A stretch of DNA of 64,000 nt from Aphelocoma coerulescens (lineage: Eukaryota; Chordata; Aves; Passeriformes; Corvidae), in contig NC_091014.1 of the NCBI RefSeq assembly GCF_041296385.1, positions 6,857,578 through 6,921,577 of the forward strand. The letters are read 5' to 3'. Below are positions 23,821 to 52,702 of this stretch, piece after piece. Under the pieces are notes generated by a model. The model was not told where the DNA came from and did no database searches. It saw only the letters and a program-made list of their open reading frames with translations. The position numbers and the translations under genes are program-made. Each line of letters opens with the position of its first letter. Within the stretch, counting starts at the first letter, position 1.

Positions 23821-25148
23821 CCACAAGAGGCAGTTAGAACCACCCAGACTTTATTTACTTCAGGCTAAATTGATTTCTTAAAACCATAAGTAATTTTCAC
23901 ATATTTACATGCTTCAAGTTAAATGCATATATAGGTGAGATTGATAGGACACCACTGCATGTGATGCCTTCTGATGAGCCATCACTTTGTTTTTATTAGT
24001 AACACCAGTTTGATTCCCAATAGCCACCCCTACTTTTGCCTAACATTTTACTCTGGATGATGAAAACATGCTAGATTCACCAATGCCCGGCATCTACTCA
24101 GAGTGGATAATGAGACACTTGCATTTTAATCTAATGTAGAGTGCTTCTGGTATTAACTATTTTGAAATACGTTTATAAATAAGACTACACAATAAAGAAG
24201 ATATGTTTTTTAATAAGCATTGCACAATCCCTCTGCCATCTACCAAACAATAAAATGAGAGATTCATATACTGTTTATCCCACCCAGATGAAACTCTGTA
24301 TCACAATATTTAAGGTGCTTGTCCAGGGCTTCTGAAGAAAAAATGGTTTGCAGAAATTTACAGTATCAGTATTCACAGATGTGCAGTGACAACTTACCAA
24401 CGGGGAACCTGTTCAGGACTTGGCCTCTGGCAGCAACTGGCAACAGCACCAATGGAGAAACATCTCTGACATTGATTTATGGAAATCAAATCAGCATTGC
24501 TTAAACAAGCAGTAGCAAATTTGGCTCCCTAATGCATGTCTACAGCTATAAGATTTCAGATCTCAAGATCTCAGAACTACTTGAATTCCAAAAACACTGA
24601 TCTTAAAACAGTAATTATTATGAAATCCGTTCTTAACCAAAGAGGGAAGAGGTTGCCTATGTTTAAAGAAATGCTGGAACAGCATGTCACAATTCCAATA
24701 CTCTGAACAAAATATCCAGCCACACATGTAACTTTTAACAACATGGTCATTTACCACAATCATTATGGTACTTGAGCTCTTACTAAATTTAGGAACTCAG
24801 AATTCTGCTTTAAAGACGTATCTGATGTTTGTTTGTATAAAAGCAAACCAGAGAAGATGTGATACAAAGAAAAGGGATGGAGCATAAATGGGCACGTTAT
24901 GGTTTTGACCACAAGGCAGTACTATCCACTTTTTCCCAGTGAACATTGATAACCAAAAAAACCCCAAAAATCTCATTTTACAGTAGGTTTTTGTTCTGTA
25001 TGCCAGAACAGGTATGTTGCAATACTCCTCACTACCTGCTACGTGTACAGCTCCTTATCTCCCAAACCTTTCCGATGGCTCTGCCAGCTCGTTTGTGCCG
25101 ACACCAAACACCCTGGGGCAGGAGGAGGAGGTGCGGCCACTGCCTCCA

Positions 25149-25227
25149 AGCTACACCGGGGCTGATCCAGCATGGAGCTCCAGACAGGCTGATCCGGCGT
25201 GGAGCTACACAAGGGCTGAGCTCTCAG
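25149..25227. repeat. 27-bp minisatellite, about 2.8 copies
   Basis: The core GCTGATCC(A/G)GC(A/G)TGGAGCT occurs at 25161-25179 and 25188-25206, 27 bp apart. A third, shorter copy begins GGGCTGAGCTC. Copies differ by a few bases. It lies in UPF2 intron 1 within a local GC-rich patch. Confidence 0.7.
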
Positions 25228-26434
25228 CCAGCACAGAGCTTCTGTGACAGGCAGAGTAGAACTGTCTAAAAGTTGTGGGAAGCAGGGAAAAATGGGAACA
25301 GGCAGCTGGCTCACCTGTGTCTCCTTTCCATAGGAAACAAGAAGATGGTATGGAAACATTAAGAGAAACTTAAAGATTAAGACAACTTCAATTTAATACC
25401 TCACATTTACATGAATGTACTGATGAAAAGGCACAATAATGACATGAACTCCATAAGCCAACAGATAGGACAAACCAGCACTCATACCTGAAAATTAGGA
25501 AGGACAGAGAAAACAGAGACAAGACAAACATCCCTATGCCTTTGGACTCTTGGCAACCCATTTCTGTGGAGACCCTTACATGCTTTAACATTCCTTCTTA
25601 GTTTCAGCACCAACACATAATATTTTTTCAGAGGGAATTATTTATCTTAATTTTTCAGTATTTGACATACCTTGACTCATTTGCAGTTAAGAATTTTTAT
25701 TGTACTTAAGTTTCTACTCTTTTCTTTCATAACAAGCTTGGAATTTGAAAGAATGGGACTGGGTTCATGATACTCTGAGCTCAGAAACTTAAGAAACAGT
25801 CTTGAAATACAGAAGTAACATTTAAAAAAAACCATCTATGTATTTACTCTTGAGGAAAGAAGAGAGTAATATAAGGTATTCAGCATCACAAATCTACTCA
25901 CAATTCAGAGTAAAAGAATAAACATCAACACCTTGGCCCTCAAAGCAATCCTCCCAAGTCAATAAAAACTGTCTATTCTCAGTAAAGCCTGCAGTAACAT
26001 GATCCAGAATCCCCAACTAGCAAACACAAGTATGAGAGAAAGAAATACAGTTCTACTAAACTAGACATATAGAGATTTTTCACTAGAAATCAAATGGATC
26101 ACATAAACAGTCCCTTTTGCAGCTACTCAATTACAAAAGATATATGGGAGATAAAGAATGTAGGCAAGATGTCCCACCTCTGACTGGCTGAAAAATCTCA
26201 AAGAGCAACAAACTCCTCCACCACTAGTTATCACACCACTAGAAGGTTGTAAGTTTCAAGAACTGAAATGCAGTTAAGGTTCTCTTAATGCAGAGGGAAG
26301 GTGGATAAGAAGAATACCCAGGTCAGTGAGGACAAAAGAAACTTAGCCACAGGTTTTGGAAGATGAGACACAGTACACAGAAAAAAAACATAGTGCAGAG
26401 AGAGAGGAGTCCCCCACACAGCAGCAGGAAGGTT

Positions 26435-26695
26435 CACAGAATTACAGAATATCCTGACTTGGAAGGGACCCACAAGGATCATCAAAGCCCAACTCCTGGC
26501 ACTGCACAGGACACCCCAAGAGCCACACTATGTACCTGAGAGCATTGTCCAAACGCTTCTTGAGATCAGACAGGCTCGGTGCTGTGACCACGTCCCTGGG
26601 GAGCCTGGTACAGTGCCCGAGCACGCTGTGGGCAAAGGACCTTTTCCTGATATCCTACCTAAACCTTCCCTGACACACAACTTCAGGCCACTGAC
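26435..26695 (-). mobile_element. CR1 LINE 3' fragment in UPF2 intron 1
   Basis: It begins AGAATTACAGAATATCCTGA, then TTGGAAGGGACCCACAAGG and CACTGCACAGGACACCCC, and ends near GACACACAACTTCAGGCC. It is well preserved and of the same subfamily as the fragment at 52594. Confidence 0.85.
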
Positions 26696-27141
26696 ACATC
26701 TTCTAGTCGGCCTGCCGAATAGCCAGGCACTTTTACTTTCGCTTCTGTACGTCTCGGGGAGAATGTTTTGCTGCCAGACTTGCAGGAACGCGCTTTCCAC
26801 CGTGAAACAGAGGCCTATAGACAAGGCACTAAATACAAAAAGACTCCTTCGCTACCACCCCAATCCCTGCTCGCAGCTCTCCCGCAGCCCAGGCCCTTTT
26901 CCGGATGGAACCAGCAGCTCGGGAACAGCAGCTTCCTGTCCTTTCCCGGCCTCCCTCTCCCCGTGCCCTCAGGCACCGCCACCCGAACCTTCCCTGCTCC
27001 GAGCCCCACGGCCCCTCCGCCTCCGGAACCCTCCTCCCCGTGCCCCTCCCAGGCCCCTGTGCCCTCCTCCGGCCCTCCCCGAGACCCCTTCCTCACACAC
27101 GCCCCAGCACCGCCCTCCCGTTCCGTCGGTGCCCGCGGTAC

Positions 27142-27160
27142 CTGTGCCCGGTGCCGACAT
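27142..27160 (-). promoter_or_regulatory. UPF2: Candidate upstream ORF of UPF2, 5' part
   Basis: If exon 1 is spliced from 27142 to 22329, the ATG at 27160-27158 reads MSAPGTGLPG and stops at a TAA (22318-22316). The stop is followed by CACA and the UPF2 start codon. The uATG has a poor context (C at -3, T at +4), so leaky scanning is likely. This depends on the inferred exon 1 donor. Confidence 0.4.
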
Positions 27161-27450
27161 GGGCCCGCCCGGCGCCGCCGCCGCAGCCTCCTCCTCCTCC
27201 GCCCCTCCGAGGCCCCCGAGCGCTTCTCCCCTCACGGCTGCTGGGCCGCCACCGCGCTGCCTGACCCACGGCGCCGCCCCGACCGAGCCCGCCGCACCCG
27301 CCCCGCCACGCCCGGGCGCGAAGGGAGGAGCGGCGCCGCTTCACGGCGGCAGAGCCGCAGCTGCGGGCGGCGCGGAGCGGCGCTTCCCGAGGGGCGGGGG
27401 TCAGGCAGCGCGCAGGACAGCCCCACGCGGGGCCCTGGCGGCGGACGGGT
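27142..27450 (-). other. UPF2: UPF2 non-coding first exon (inferred)
   Basis: The UPF2 start codon lies just inside an exon with an acceptor at 22330, so an upstream 5'UTR exon is needed. The only good candidate is in the CpG island, where the minus strand shows CACAG followed by a GTACCG donor at 27141-27140. The upper limit, about 27450, is a guess from the end of the dense CpG region; no TSS can be read directly. The exon would contain an ATG at 27160-27158 (see the uORF entry). Another donor in the island is possible. Confidence 0.5.
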
Positions 27451-27774
27451 CACCGGGAGTGCGGAGGCGGAAGGGGAAGAGGAACGGGAATGAAAACGGG
27501 AATGGAAGAGGAAAAGAGTTCAGCCCCGCGTCCCTCACAGCGGCGGGGAAGGGGGAAATAGGCTCTGAATGTCACTTCCTTGGTGGCCCCAGCGCACGAC
27601 TCGCCTTGTGGGCCCGCGTGACGTCACGGCAGTGGCGTTTCTGTGCCCGCCAGGCGTCACGCCAGCCGTCATGGCGCGGGTGGGGCCCTCAGGCGTCACC
27701 GTGATAAAACACTGGGGGTGACAGTGGCTGAACACCAAATTACTGCCTAAGTGGTGGTTTAGTGGGCGTCCATT

Positions 27775-28255
27775 ACTGTGCTCGGCTCTGGGCTCCTCAA
27801 TGCAAGGGAGACAAGGAGCTGTGCAGAGGGTCCAGTGGAGGACACAGAGATGAGGAGGGCTCTGGAGCATCTCTCGAATGAGGAGAGACTGCGGGAGCTG
27901 GGCCTGTTCAGTCTGGAGAAGACTGAGAGAGGATTTCATGAATGTATCTAAGTATCTCCAAGGTGGGTGCCAAGAGGATGGTGCCAGGCTGGTTGCAGTG
28001 GTGCTGAGCAACAAGCAATGGCCATAAAATAAAACATAGGAGATTTCACTTCAAATGAGGAAGAACTTCTTTACATTGAGGGTGGCAAAGCACTGGAACA
28101 GGCTGCTTATGGGGTCTCCCTCTCTGGAGACATTCTAAACCCACCTGGATGTATTCCTGTGTCAGCTGCTCCAGGTGACCCTGCCTTGGCAGGGGTGGTA
28201 GGACTGGATGATCTCCAGAGTTCCCTTCCAAACCCACTCATTCTGTCATTCTGTG
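27775..28255 (+). mobile_element. CR1 LINE 3' fragment next to the UPF2 promoter
   Basis: It reads TGGGCTCCTCAATGCAAGGG, then GGAGAGACTGCGGGAGCTGG, CAAAGCACTGGAACAGGC, and ends at CATTCTGTCATTCTGTG. The truncated 5' end faces the UPF2 promoter. It is highly similar, in inverted orientation, to 31740-32225. Confidence 0.9.
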
Positions 28256-31208
28256 TTTCTTGATTCTGCCACTGGGTGTATTTTCTAGTCTAAATTTGGT
28301 CTCTCTGTCCTCCTGCCCAGTCACTGTTCCCACATGGACACTGAGGATATTTTACAGTGGTGAATTTAGTGGCACAAAACTCTCTGGTTTGTTGGAAACG
28401 CTGCCTGCCTGCGCGTCTGGGCACAGCATCACCTCTTGGGCAACTCTAAAGCTGTGTGAGCTGGAGAAAGCTGGCACAGCCCAGAGCTGCAGAGTGAGAA
28501 TCTGGTGTTTATTTTACATTTCAAATCCAGGTTCTGACAAGCTTTTTCTTTGGGTTGGGAAAGCCTTTACATCCCTCTAGGCTTAGAACAAGCCTTCAGT
28601 GATACTGGACTGTGACAGCAGGCACAGGCCTGGGTGTGCATAATGAGATTATTCAGCTGTTAAAGTTGCTTTTTATTCTGAGGCAAGAGTCGGCCCCAGC
28701 AGAAGACACTGTTTACTGATGCAGTTTTAGATGTGCTCTGCCAACAGGTACAGGACTAGACAGGTTTTTTTTTTTTTTGCCAGGGAAGACCTCTCCTCCC
28801 TGCTGTTTAACTTCATTGCTGATTTTGCAGACATGTCTAAAAATCTCTTTCTGGACAAGTTGGAAAGGATGAAGTCATGCTTGTTATTGACACAGATCAT
28901 TCACATGTCCCTGCTCACAAAGATCTCATGCTTGCCAAAATATCTTAAACTACCATGCTGATTAAACTGATTCACTGGAGTGGAGAAGATCCATGGCAGA
29001 ACATAGTAAAAAGGGGGAGAGAAAATCCATGTTAGTGTTGGAACTTTCTTTTCCAAAGGCACCAATCCTTTGGCCCGTTAATGGGTGGCTTTGGATGACT
29101 CTTTTCAGTGGAGATTGGGTTATACTAGGTTAAGTATCAGTGGCACTGGCATTACATCAAGAGATGTTAGCTTGTTTTCTTTTGAAGCATGATGTTGCTG
29201 CCCTTTCTAACATGAATAAAAAGCATGATCACTGCAGCTTTGAAAGGAAAGCAAAAGCTCCTTCTGTGTTTATACCACACTCCCATATCTACAACTATGT
29301 TGGAGCTCTTCTCTTGTAAAGGCCATGCAAACAAATCTTGTTTTACCTTTGGTAGCTCAGGAAACTTTTCCTCCTAAAGTACCTGTTTCATTTGTGCACA
29401 CACTAATCAAGCTTTTGTACTGATTTACCAAAACCAAAACCAGGTAGATGTCGTTTCCTAAATCTCAGACATAAAGCATGCCTTTTTTTTAATTCGTGAA
29501 GCTCTTCTTCCCAAATTTTTTGATATGTTTCCTCAATTACTGGCACCAGGTTTTTACACAGGATTCAAATTGTGCCAAATACTGGCCTAATGTAGAATCT
29601 GTCCTCTATTTCCCTTGTAGCCAAATCCAGCAAATTATCTTCTTTGCCGAGTGAGCGGATATTCACATAATTTTTTTAGACCCATCTGGTTTTTTCTCAT
29701 GATTTTTGGAGATTATTTATAGCCACTGTTTCCTGGAATGGAGCTACATTTTAGTCCACATACTCTTTCAAGATTTCACCTCTTCCTGTTAAAATAAATA
29801 GTGTTTGCTTATCTCCATCTTGACATTCAGCTTCAAGGTAACCTCTCTTCACCACTTAACCTCCAGCTGACAAACTTCATCAGCACTCAAGGTGTGGGCA
29901 GTTTTTCGGGGTGGATGTAACTACTGAAGTGGCAAGGGGGATCATTCCTTTAGAAATACTCCCAGTGCTCCCCTTTTGCCAGGTAGTCAGACACTGTTTA
30001 GTATGTACAGCCTTAGTTTTGGAGCATTTCAAGTTTTTTTAGCAAGAGCATCATGTAGTACTGAATCAACCTCGCATAGCAGCCTTCTCTAGGACAGGCT
30101 TTGTGCCAGAAGAGTCAGGCTGGGAGAGTCACTTTGCATACGCCCTCAGCAGTGGTGTTTCTGCTGGCACAGGTACCACCTTCTCACATTTAGGCATGAA
30201 CCAAAGTCAACAAAACCTTTCCTTGACCTAGATACAGCCACAGCAACACTTTTATCACATGTTATCACGTTCTATGCAAGATGATTGAGCTGGCAAATCT
30301 GCAAAGTACTTTAAATCTTTATTAACTGGATTTTGATTCACATAAAAACCCCAACAAGTTGACTGGATGAGATATATGTTTCATAAACACCTGCTTAGAC
30401 TTTATTAAACCCTTATTAGGTGAACTTATATATCCAAATATTCAATTAGTTCTCTGAGATCCACATTGTGTGACTGAAACATCTCATTGGAGAAACTGGA
30501 AAATTTTTAATGTTCAAACCTATTCCTATCAGTGCTAATTGGGAAATATTCAGCTAAGTGCCTATTTGATTCAAAGCAAAACCATATTGATATCTGCTGT
30601 TTGACTGGTATTTGATTAAGAACTGTGGAAAAGTATTTCATCATCCTGTGATCTGCTTGCAACGTTTATCTTTTCCCCAAGCACTGAATGGAAATATTTA
30701 ACTGTATCAACCTTTTCTCCCTCTCTACTGTCAGTTTCAAAAAAATCACATAATCTTGCAGCATTGTTTCCAAGTTCCTTCATTCTAATTGAAAAAAATA
30801 CCAATATTCACAGCCACATTTCTACTACACTTTACTGTGTTGGCCACATGTCCACTGTCCTTCTGTAGCTGTATCCTTTTGCCTTCCTTGCAGCATTAGA
30901 GGTCATTTATTTTTATTTTTTCTCTCAAATTGGGTTTTACAAATATGCATAAACCCAACCATATAGGCCTCAAGGAACACAAATGACTCCTCTGCAAAAA
31001 CTGTGAATGTCATAAAATCCCAGACTAACTGGGATGTCAGAATTGATTCAGTTCTGAAATCCAGTTCCACCTGTTCCAAAGGCAAATACCATGATTTGAT
31101 TTGGACAAAATATACTCTTTGATTTCCTCATTGTGAAGGCAACACGAGCAAAACCAAGCCCACAGAAAAGGAGCTTGCCAGTACCCCGGGCCTGCATTTA
31201 CACAAAGT
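28256..31208. other. Intergenic region between UPF2 and DHTKD1
   Basis: About 3 kb of AT-rich sequence lying between outward-facing CR1 copies. A T run lies at 28762-28775. No exon, RNA gene or known repeat was recognised; open frames do not exceed about 106 codons. Confidence 0.7.
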
Positions 31209-31737
31209 TTACAGAATCACAGAAAAGTTGAGGTTGGAAGGGACCTTTAAGGATCATCTGGTTCCAACCCCCTGGTACAGGCACGGACATCTTCCACAAT
31301 TCCACTTTGCTCAGAGCTCCATCCAATGTGTCCTTGGACACCTCCACAGATGGGGCACGCACAACTTCCTTGGGCAACCTGTTCTGGTACCTTACCATGC
31401 TCACAGCAAAGAACATCCTCCTAACATCTAGTCTAAACCTATACTGTCTTGGTTTGAAGCCATTCCTCCTTGTCCTGTCACTACATGCTCTTGTAAAAAA
31501 TCCCTCTCCATCTTTTCTTGCAGACTCCCTTCAGGTACTGGAAGGCCACAATTAAGTCACCCCAAAGCCTTCTCTTCTGCAAGGCTGAACAATCCCAATT
31601 CTCTCAGCCTTTCCTCATAGGAATAGTGCTCCATCTCTCTAATCGTCTTGGTGGCCTCCTCTGGATTCACTGTAACAGGTCCATGTCCCTCCTAAGCTGA
31701 GGACCCCAGAGCTGGAGGCAGCGCTGCAGGTGGGGTC
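31209..31737 (-). mobile_element. CR1 LINE 3' fragment
   Basis: It starts ACAGAATCACAGAAAAG, then TTGGAAGGGACCTTTAAGG, AACATCTAGTCTAAACCT, and CAGCGCTGCAGGTGGGGTCT at the 5' side. It abuts the next CR1 copy directly. Confidence 0.88.
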
Positions 31738-31739
31738 TC

Positions 31740-32225
31740 ACCAGAGTAGGGTTGGAAGGGACCTCTGGAGATCATCCAGTCCAACTCCTCTGCCAAGGCA
31801 GGGTCCCCTGGAGCAGGTGACACAGGGACAGATCCAGGTGAGTTTGGAATGTCTCCAGAGAGGGAGACTCCACAACATCCCTGAGCAGCCTGTCCCAGTG
31901 CTGTGCCACTCTCAACAAAAAGTTCTTCCTCATGTTGAGGTGGAACTTCTTGGGTTTTATTTTATAGCCCTTGTCCTGTCGCTGGGCACTACTGAGAAGA
32001 GTCTGGCACCAACTTCTTGACACCCACCTTTGAGATATTTATATGCATTCATGAGATCTTCTCCCAGTCTTCTCCAGACTGAACAGGCCCAGCTCCCGCA
32101 GTCTCTCCTCATACGAGAGATGCTCCAGAACCCTCCTCATCTCTGTGTCCTCCGCTGGACCCTCTGCACAGCTCCTTGTCTCCCTTGCACTGAGGAGCCC
32201 AGAGCTGGGCACAGCACTCCAGATG
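31740..32225 (-). mobile_element. CR1 LINE 3' fragment next to the DHTKD1 promoter
   Basis: It starts TAGGGTTGGAAGGGACCTC and ends near CACAGCACTCCAGATG, about 125 bp before the DHTKD1 start codon. The truncated 5' end faces DHTKD1. It is the inverted partner of 27775-28255: frames read across both copies give largely the same peptide. Confidence 0.9.
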
Positions 32226-32349
32226 TCCCTCGCTCGCAGTCCAGGACATTACCAGTTCGTCACTGCAGGAGCCCCTGAGGGGCCCCGCTGCGGGCGCCGC
32301 CCCCGGGGCTCGGGGCGGGTCCGGGGGCGGTGGCGGGGGCAGCGCAGCC

Positions 32350-50659
<18,310 letters not shown>

Positions 50660-51085
50660 GTTTTCAATGGACTGATTGCTCCGGATGTCAGTCATGTTTA
50701 GTGCCTCCTCCTGTGAAGAAGAACAAAAGCCAGATCCTTAAGACTCTTAATTCTCCAAAATGGAAAAAAAAAAAACAAAGGTGGAATAAGTTTGGTAACG
50801 ATTAAACAATTTTTCCATGTTGGGGAATACTTAAAAATGAGAAGTGCCTGTTACACCTGATACTTCCTGTTCTCTTACACAATTTTCTACAAAATGTCTT
50901 CGTAAAGTTAAAAATCCAGTCCAGGGGACAAATTGGTGAGGTGACTGTGGAATACCTTATATCATGCTGCTTATTTGCACTTGAGAGTTTCCTGGGATGG
51001 TGCGTGTGTGGAAATAGGTTCTATTTCCTCTGTTTCCATGGAAGTGTTAGTGCTGCTTGATCAAATAAATGCTTCCTCATGCCTG
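50660..51085 (+). terminator. DHTKD1: DHTKD1 3'UTR with polyadenylation signal
   Basis: The first AATAAA after the stop is at 51064-51069 (CAAATAAATGC), which would give a 3'UTR of about 430 bases. No closer canonical signal was seen. The exact cleavage site is not visible. Confidence 0.65.
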
Positions 51086-52593
51086 GGAATGAGCCATTTC
51101 TATAGCAGAATGTTGTGGATTCTCTCTTTTTTCTTTCCTTGAGGGCCAGGAATGCAATCTGTTGTGGCTGTTGGTGCTCTTCTCAGTGCATGAGTTATTA
51201 AAGCAGGATTCCCATTGCAGGGACCTTGCAGGATGGCTCCTGAAAGCTTCAGGCACCACTGTTTTTCTCACCTAGAGGGTGAGAAATCCCAAGGGATGGT
51301 TTGAGCACAGCTGTCATCTGCAGAAAGGAAAGAAATCAGTCTTTATTGGGAAACAAAGGATAAAGGACCAAAACATTGAGGTTAAGTAGGAGAATAATGA
51401 AGCCAAATGGAAGATGGGCATCCCAGGCTGACCCGTGTTGACTGCCCCAGAACAGCATTCTTGCCACTACAGGATTTTTCCCAGCATTTTTCCTTTCCTG
51501 GTTTCAGGGTGAAGTTGGCACTTCTTGCTCTTCTCAGTTACCTGGGCAAGCAATGTTTAAGTAATCCAAACCCACTGTGAGCCAGAGACATTTCTGAAAA
51601 GAAACAAGTGGAGTTTAACCAGATCCAGCACTTGCAGATGAAAAGTCATGGTGGGTAAGAAAGGGCAGATCACAGGCAGGGTGTGCATTCACTTGGGGAG
51701 ACAGGTCCCAAAATCATCTCTGAAGCCTGCTTTAGTATTTCATCCTAGTTAATTCACATATTTATTCATTCACTCCATATGACCCAGAAGTAACCTCTGT
51801 AACCTCTGTTCTGTGATGTTTCACATCACTGCTTTAGCACATCCATCACAGCAACATGAAATCATGTTTCTCCCACTTTGCTCTAGCAAACTGCACAACT
51901 TCCTGCACATCCTGAATAGCTTTATCTAATCAAGGCATATTCTGCTTTAAATTTCTGCTGATAACTAGAAAAAGGAGGCTGAAGACTAACGTTGCTTTGG
52001 CTGCAGCTGTAGCCAAGGAAGTTGTAGAGCGCAATCACCAGCCTTGACAGCACGCTGATGATTACATAAACCCACAGTTTTTCACTATGATGGTGCACAC
52101 AAGGGAAGAACAGACCCCGTGTTTTGAGTTTCATGTGGCCCAAACCAGACCTTATTACACACCACTCCCCCACGGGCTGTGCAGGTCTGGTTATCCAACC
52201 AGGTAAAGGATGCTCAAGTGTTCCGACCCTGTTTGATCCTCCTGGTGGGAGACAAAGCTATTTCTGTAGTGCTGCTCAGCTCAATGCCCCCAGCCCCACT
52301 GGTGTGCCATGGAGCTCCCCAGGGATACTGGGGTAGGAAGGGAGAGCTTGAGCACAGCTTTTCTCAGCTGCTGCAGACTCCCTGCAGAACACTGCTCTTG
52401 CATGATGGCTTACAGCTCCCAGGAGCAAGGCAGAGCACTTGCTGACTTGGGGGCTCTGTTTCTCCCACCAATTTTGGATGCACATGAGGCTGTTTTCCAT
52501 CTGTGCACCTTGCTCTTCTCTGCTTGCAGGCTGGGACATCCCTGCACAGTGCTGAATTGCTTTTGCTTTGGGGAAAAGAGAAGCAGAAATTAG

Positions 52594-52702
52594 AATCATA
52601 GAACCATAGAATATCCTGAGTTGGAAGGGACCCACAAGGATCATCAAGTCCAGCTCCTGGCCCTGCACAGGACACCCCAAGAGTCACACCAGGTGCCTGA
52701 GA
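52594..52702 (-). mobile_element. Short CR1 3' fragment
   Basis: It reads GAATCATAGAACCATAG, then TTGGAAGGGACCCACAAGG, TGCACAGGACACCCCAAGAG. It is strongly 5'-truncated and close to the copy at 26435. Confidence 0.88.

Larger units (their letters stand above)
22330..27141 (-). other. UPF2: UPF2 intron 1 (inferred)
   Basis: A 4.8-kb intron between the non-coding exon and the start-codon exon. It contains CR1 fragments at 22738-22975, 23235-23820 and 26435-26695, and a 27-bp minisatellite at 25149-25227 inside a local GC-rich patch. Nothing else is recognised. Confidence 0.6.
26880..27700 (-). promoter_or_regulatory. UPF2: UPF2 CpG-island promoter
   Basis: This stretch is very GC- and CpG-rich (densest about 27000-27450) in an otherwise AT-rich neighbourhood, and lies over and upstream of the presumed first UPF2 exon. 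On its outer side are a perfect CRE palindrome TGACGTCA at 27619-27626 and three further CGTCA half sites at 27655, 27667 and 27694. There is no obvious TATA box near the presumed start, as expected for a housekeeping promoter. Confidence 0.75.

Noticed and set aside
26613..27704. 363-codon open frame on the plus strand through the UPF2 CpG island
   Set aside because: GC-rich sequence has few stop codons; several frames on both strands are open here, the product is Pro/Ala/Arg-rich without any domain, and its start lies in a CR1 fragment.
31209..32278. Peptide-like similarity between frames at 27535-28014 and 32030-32278, suggesting a duplicated gene
   Set aside because: Both frames lie in the two inverted CR1 copies; the similarity is repeat homology.
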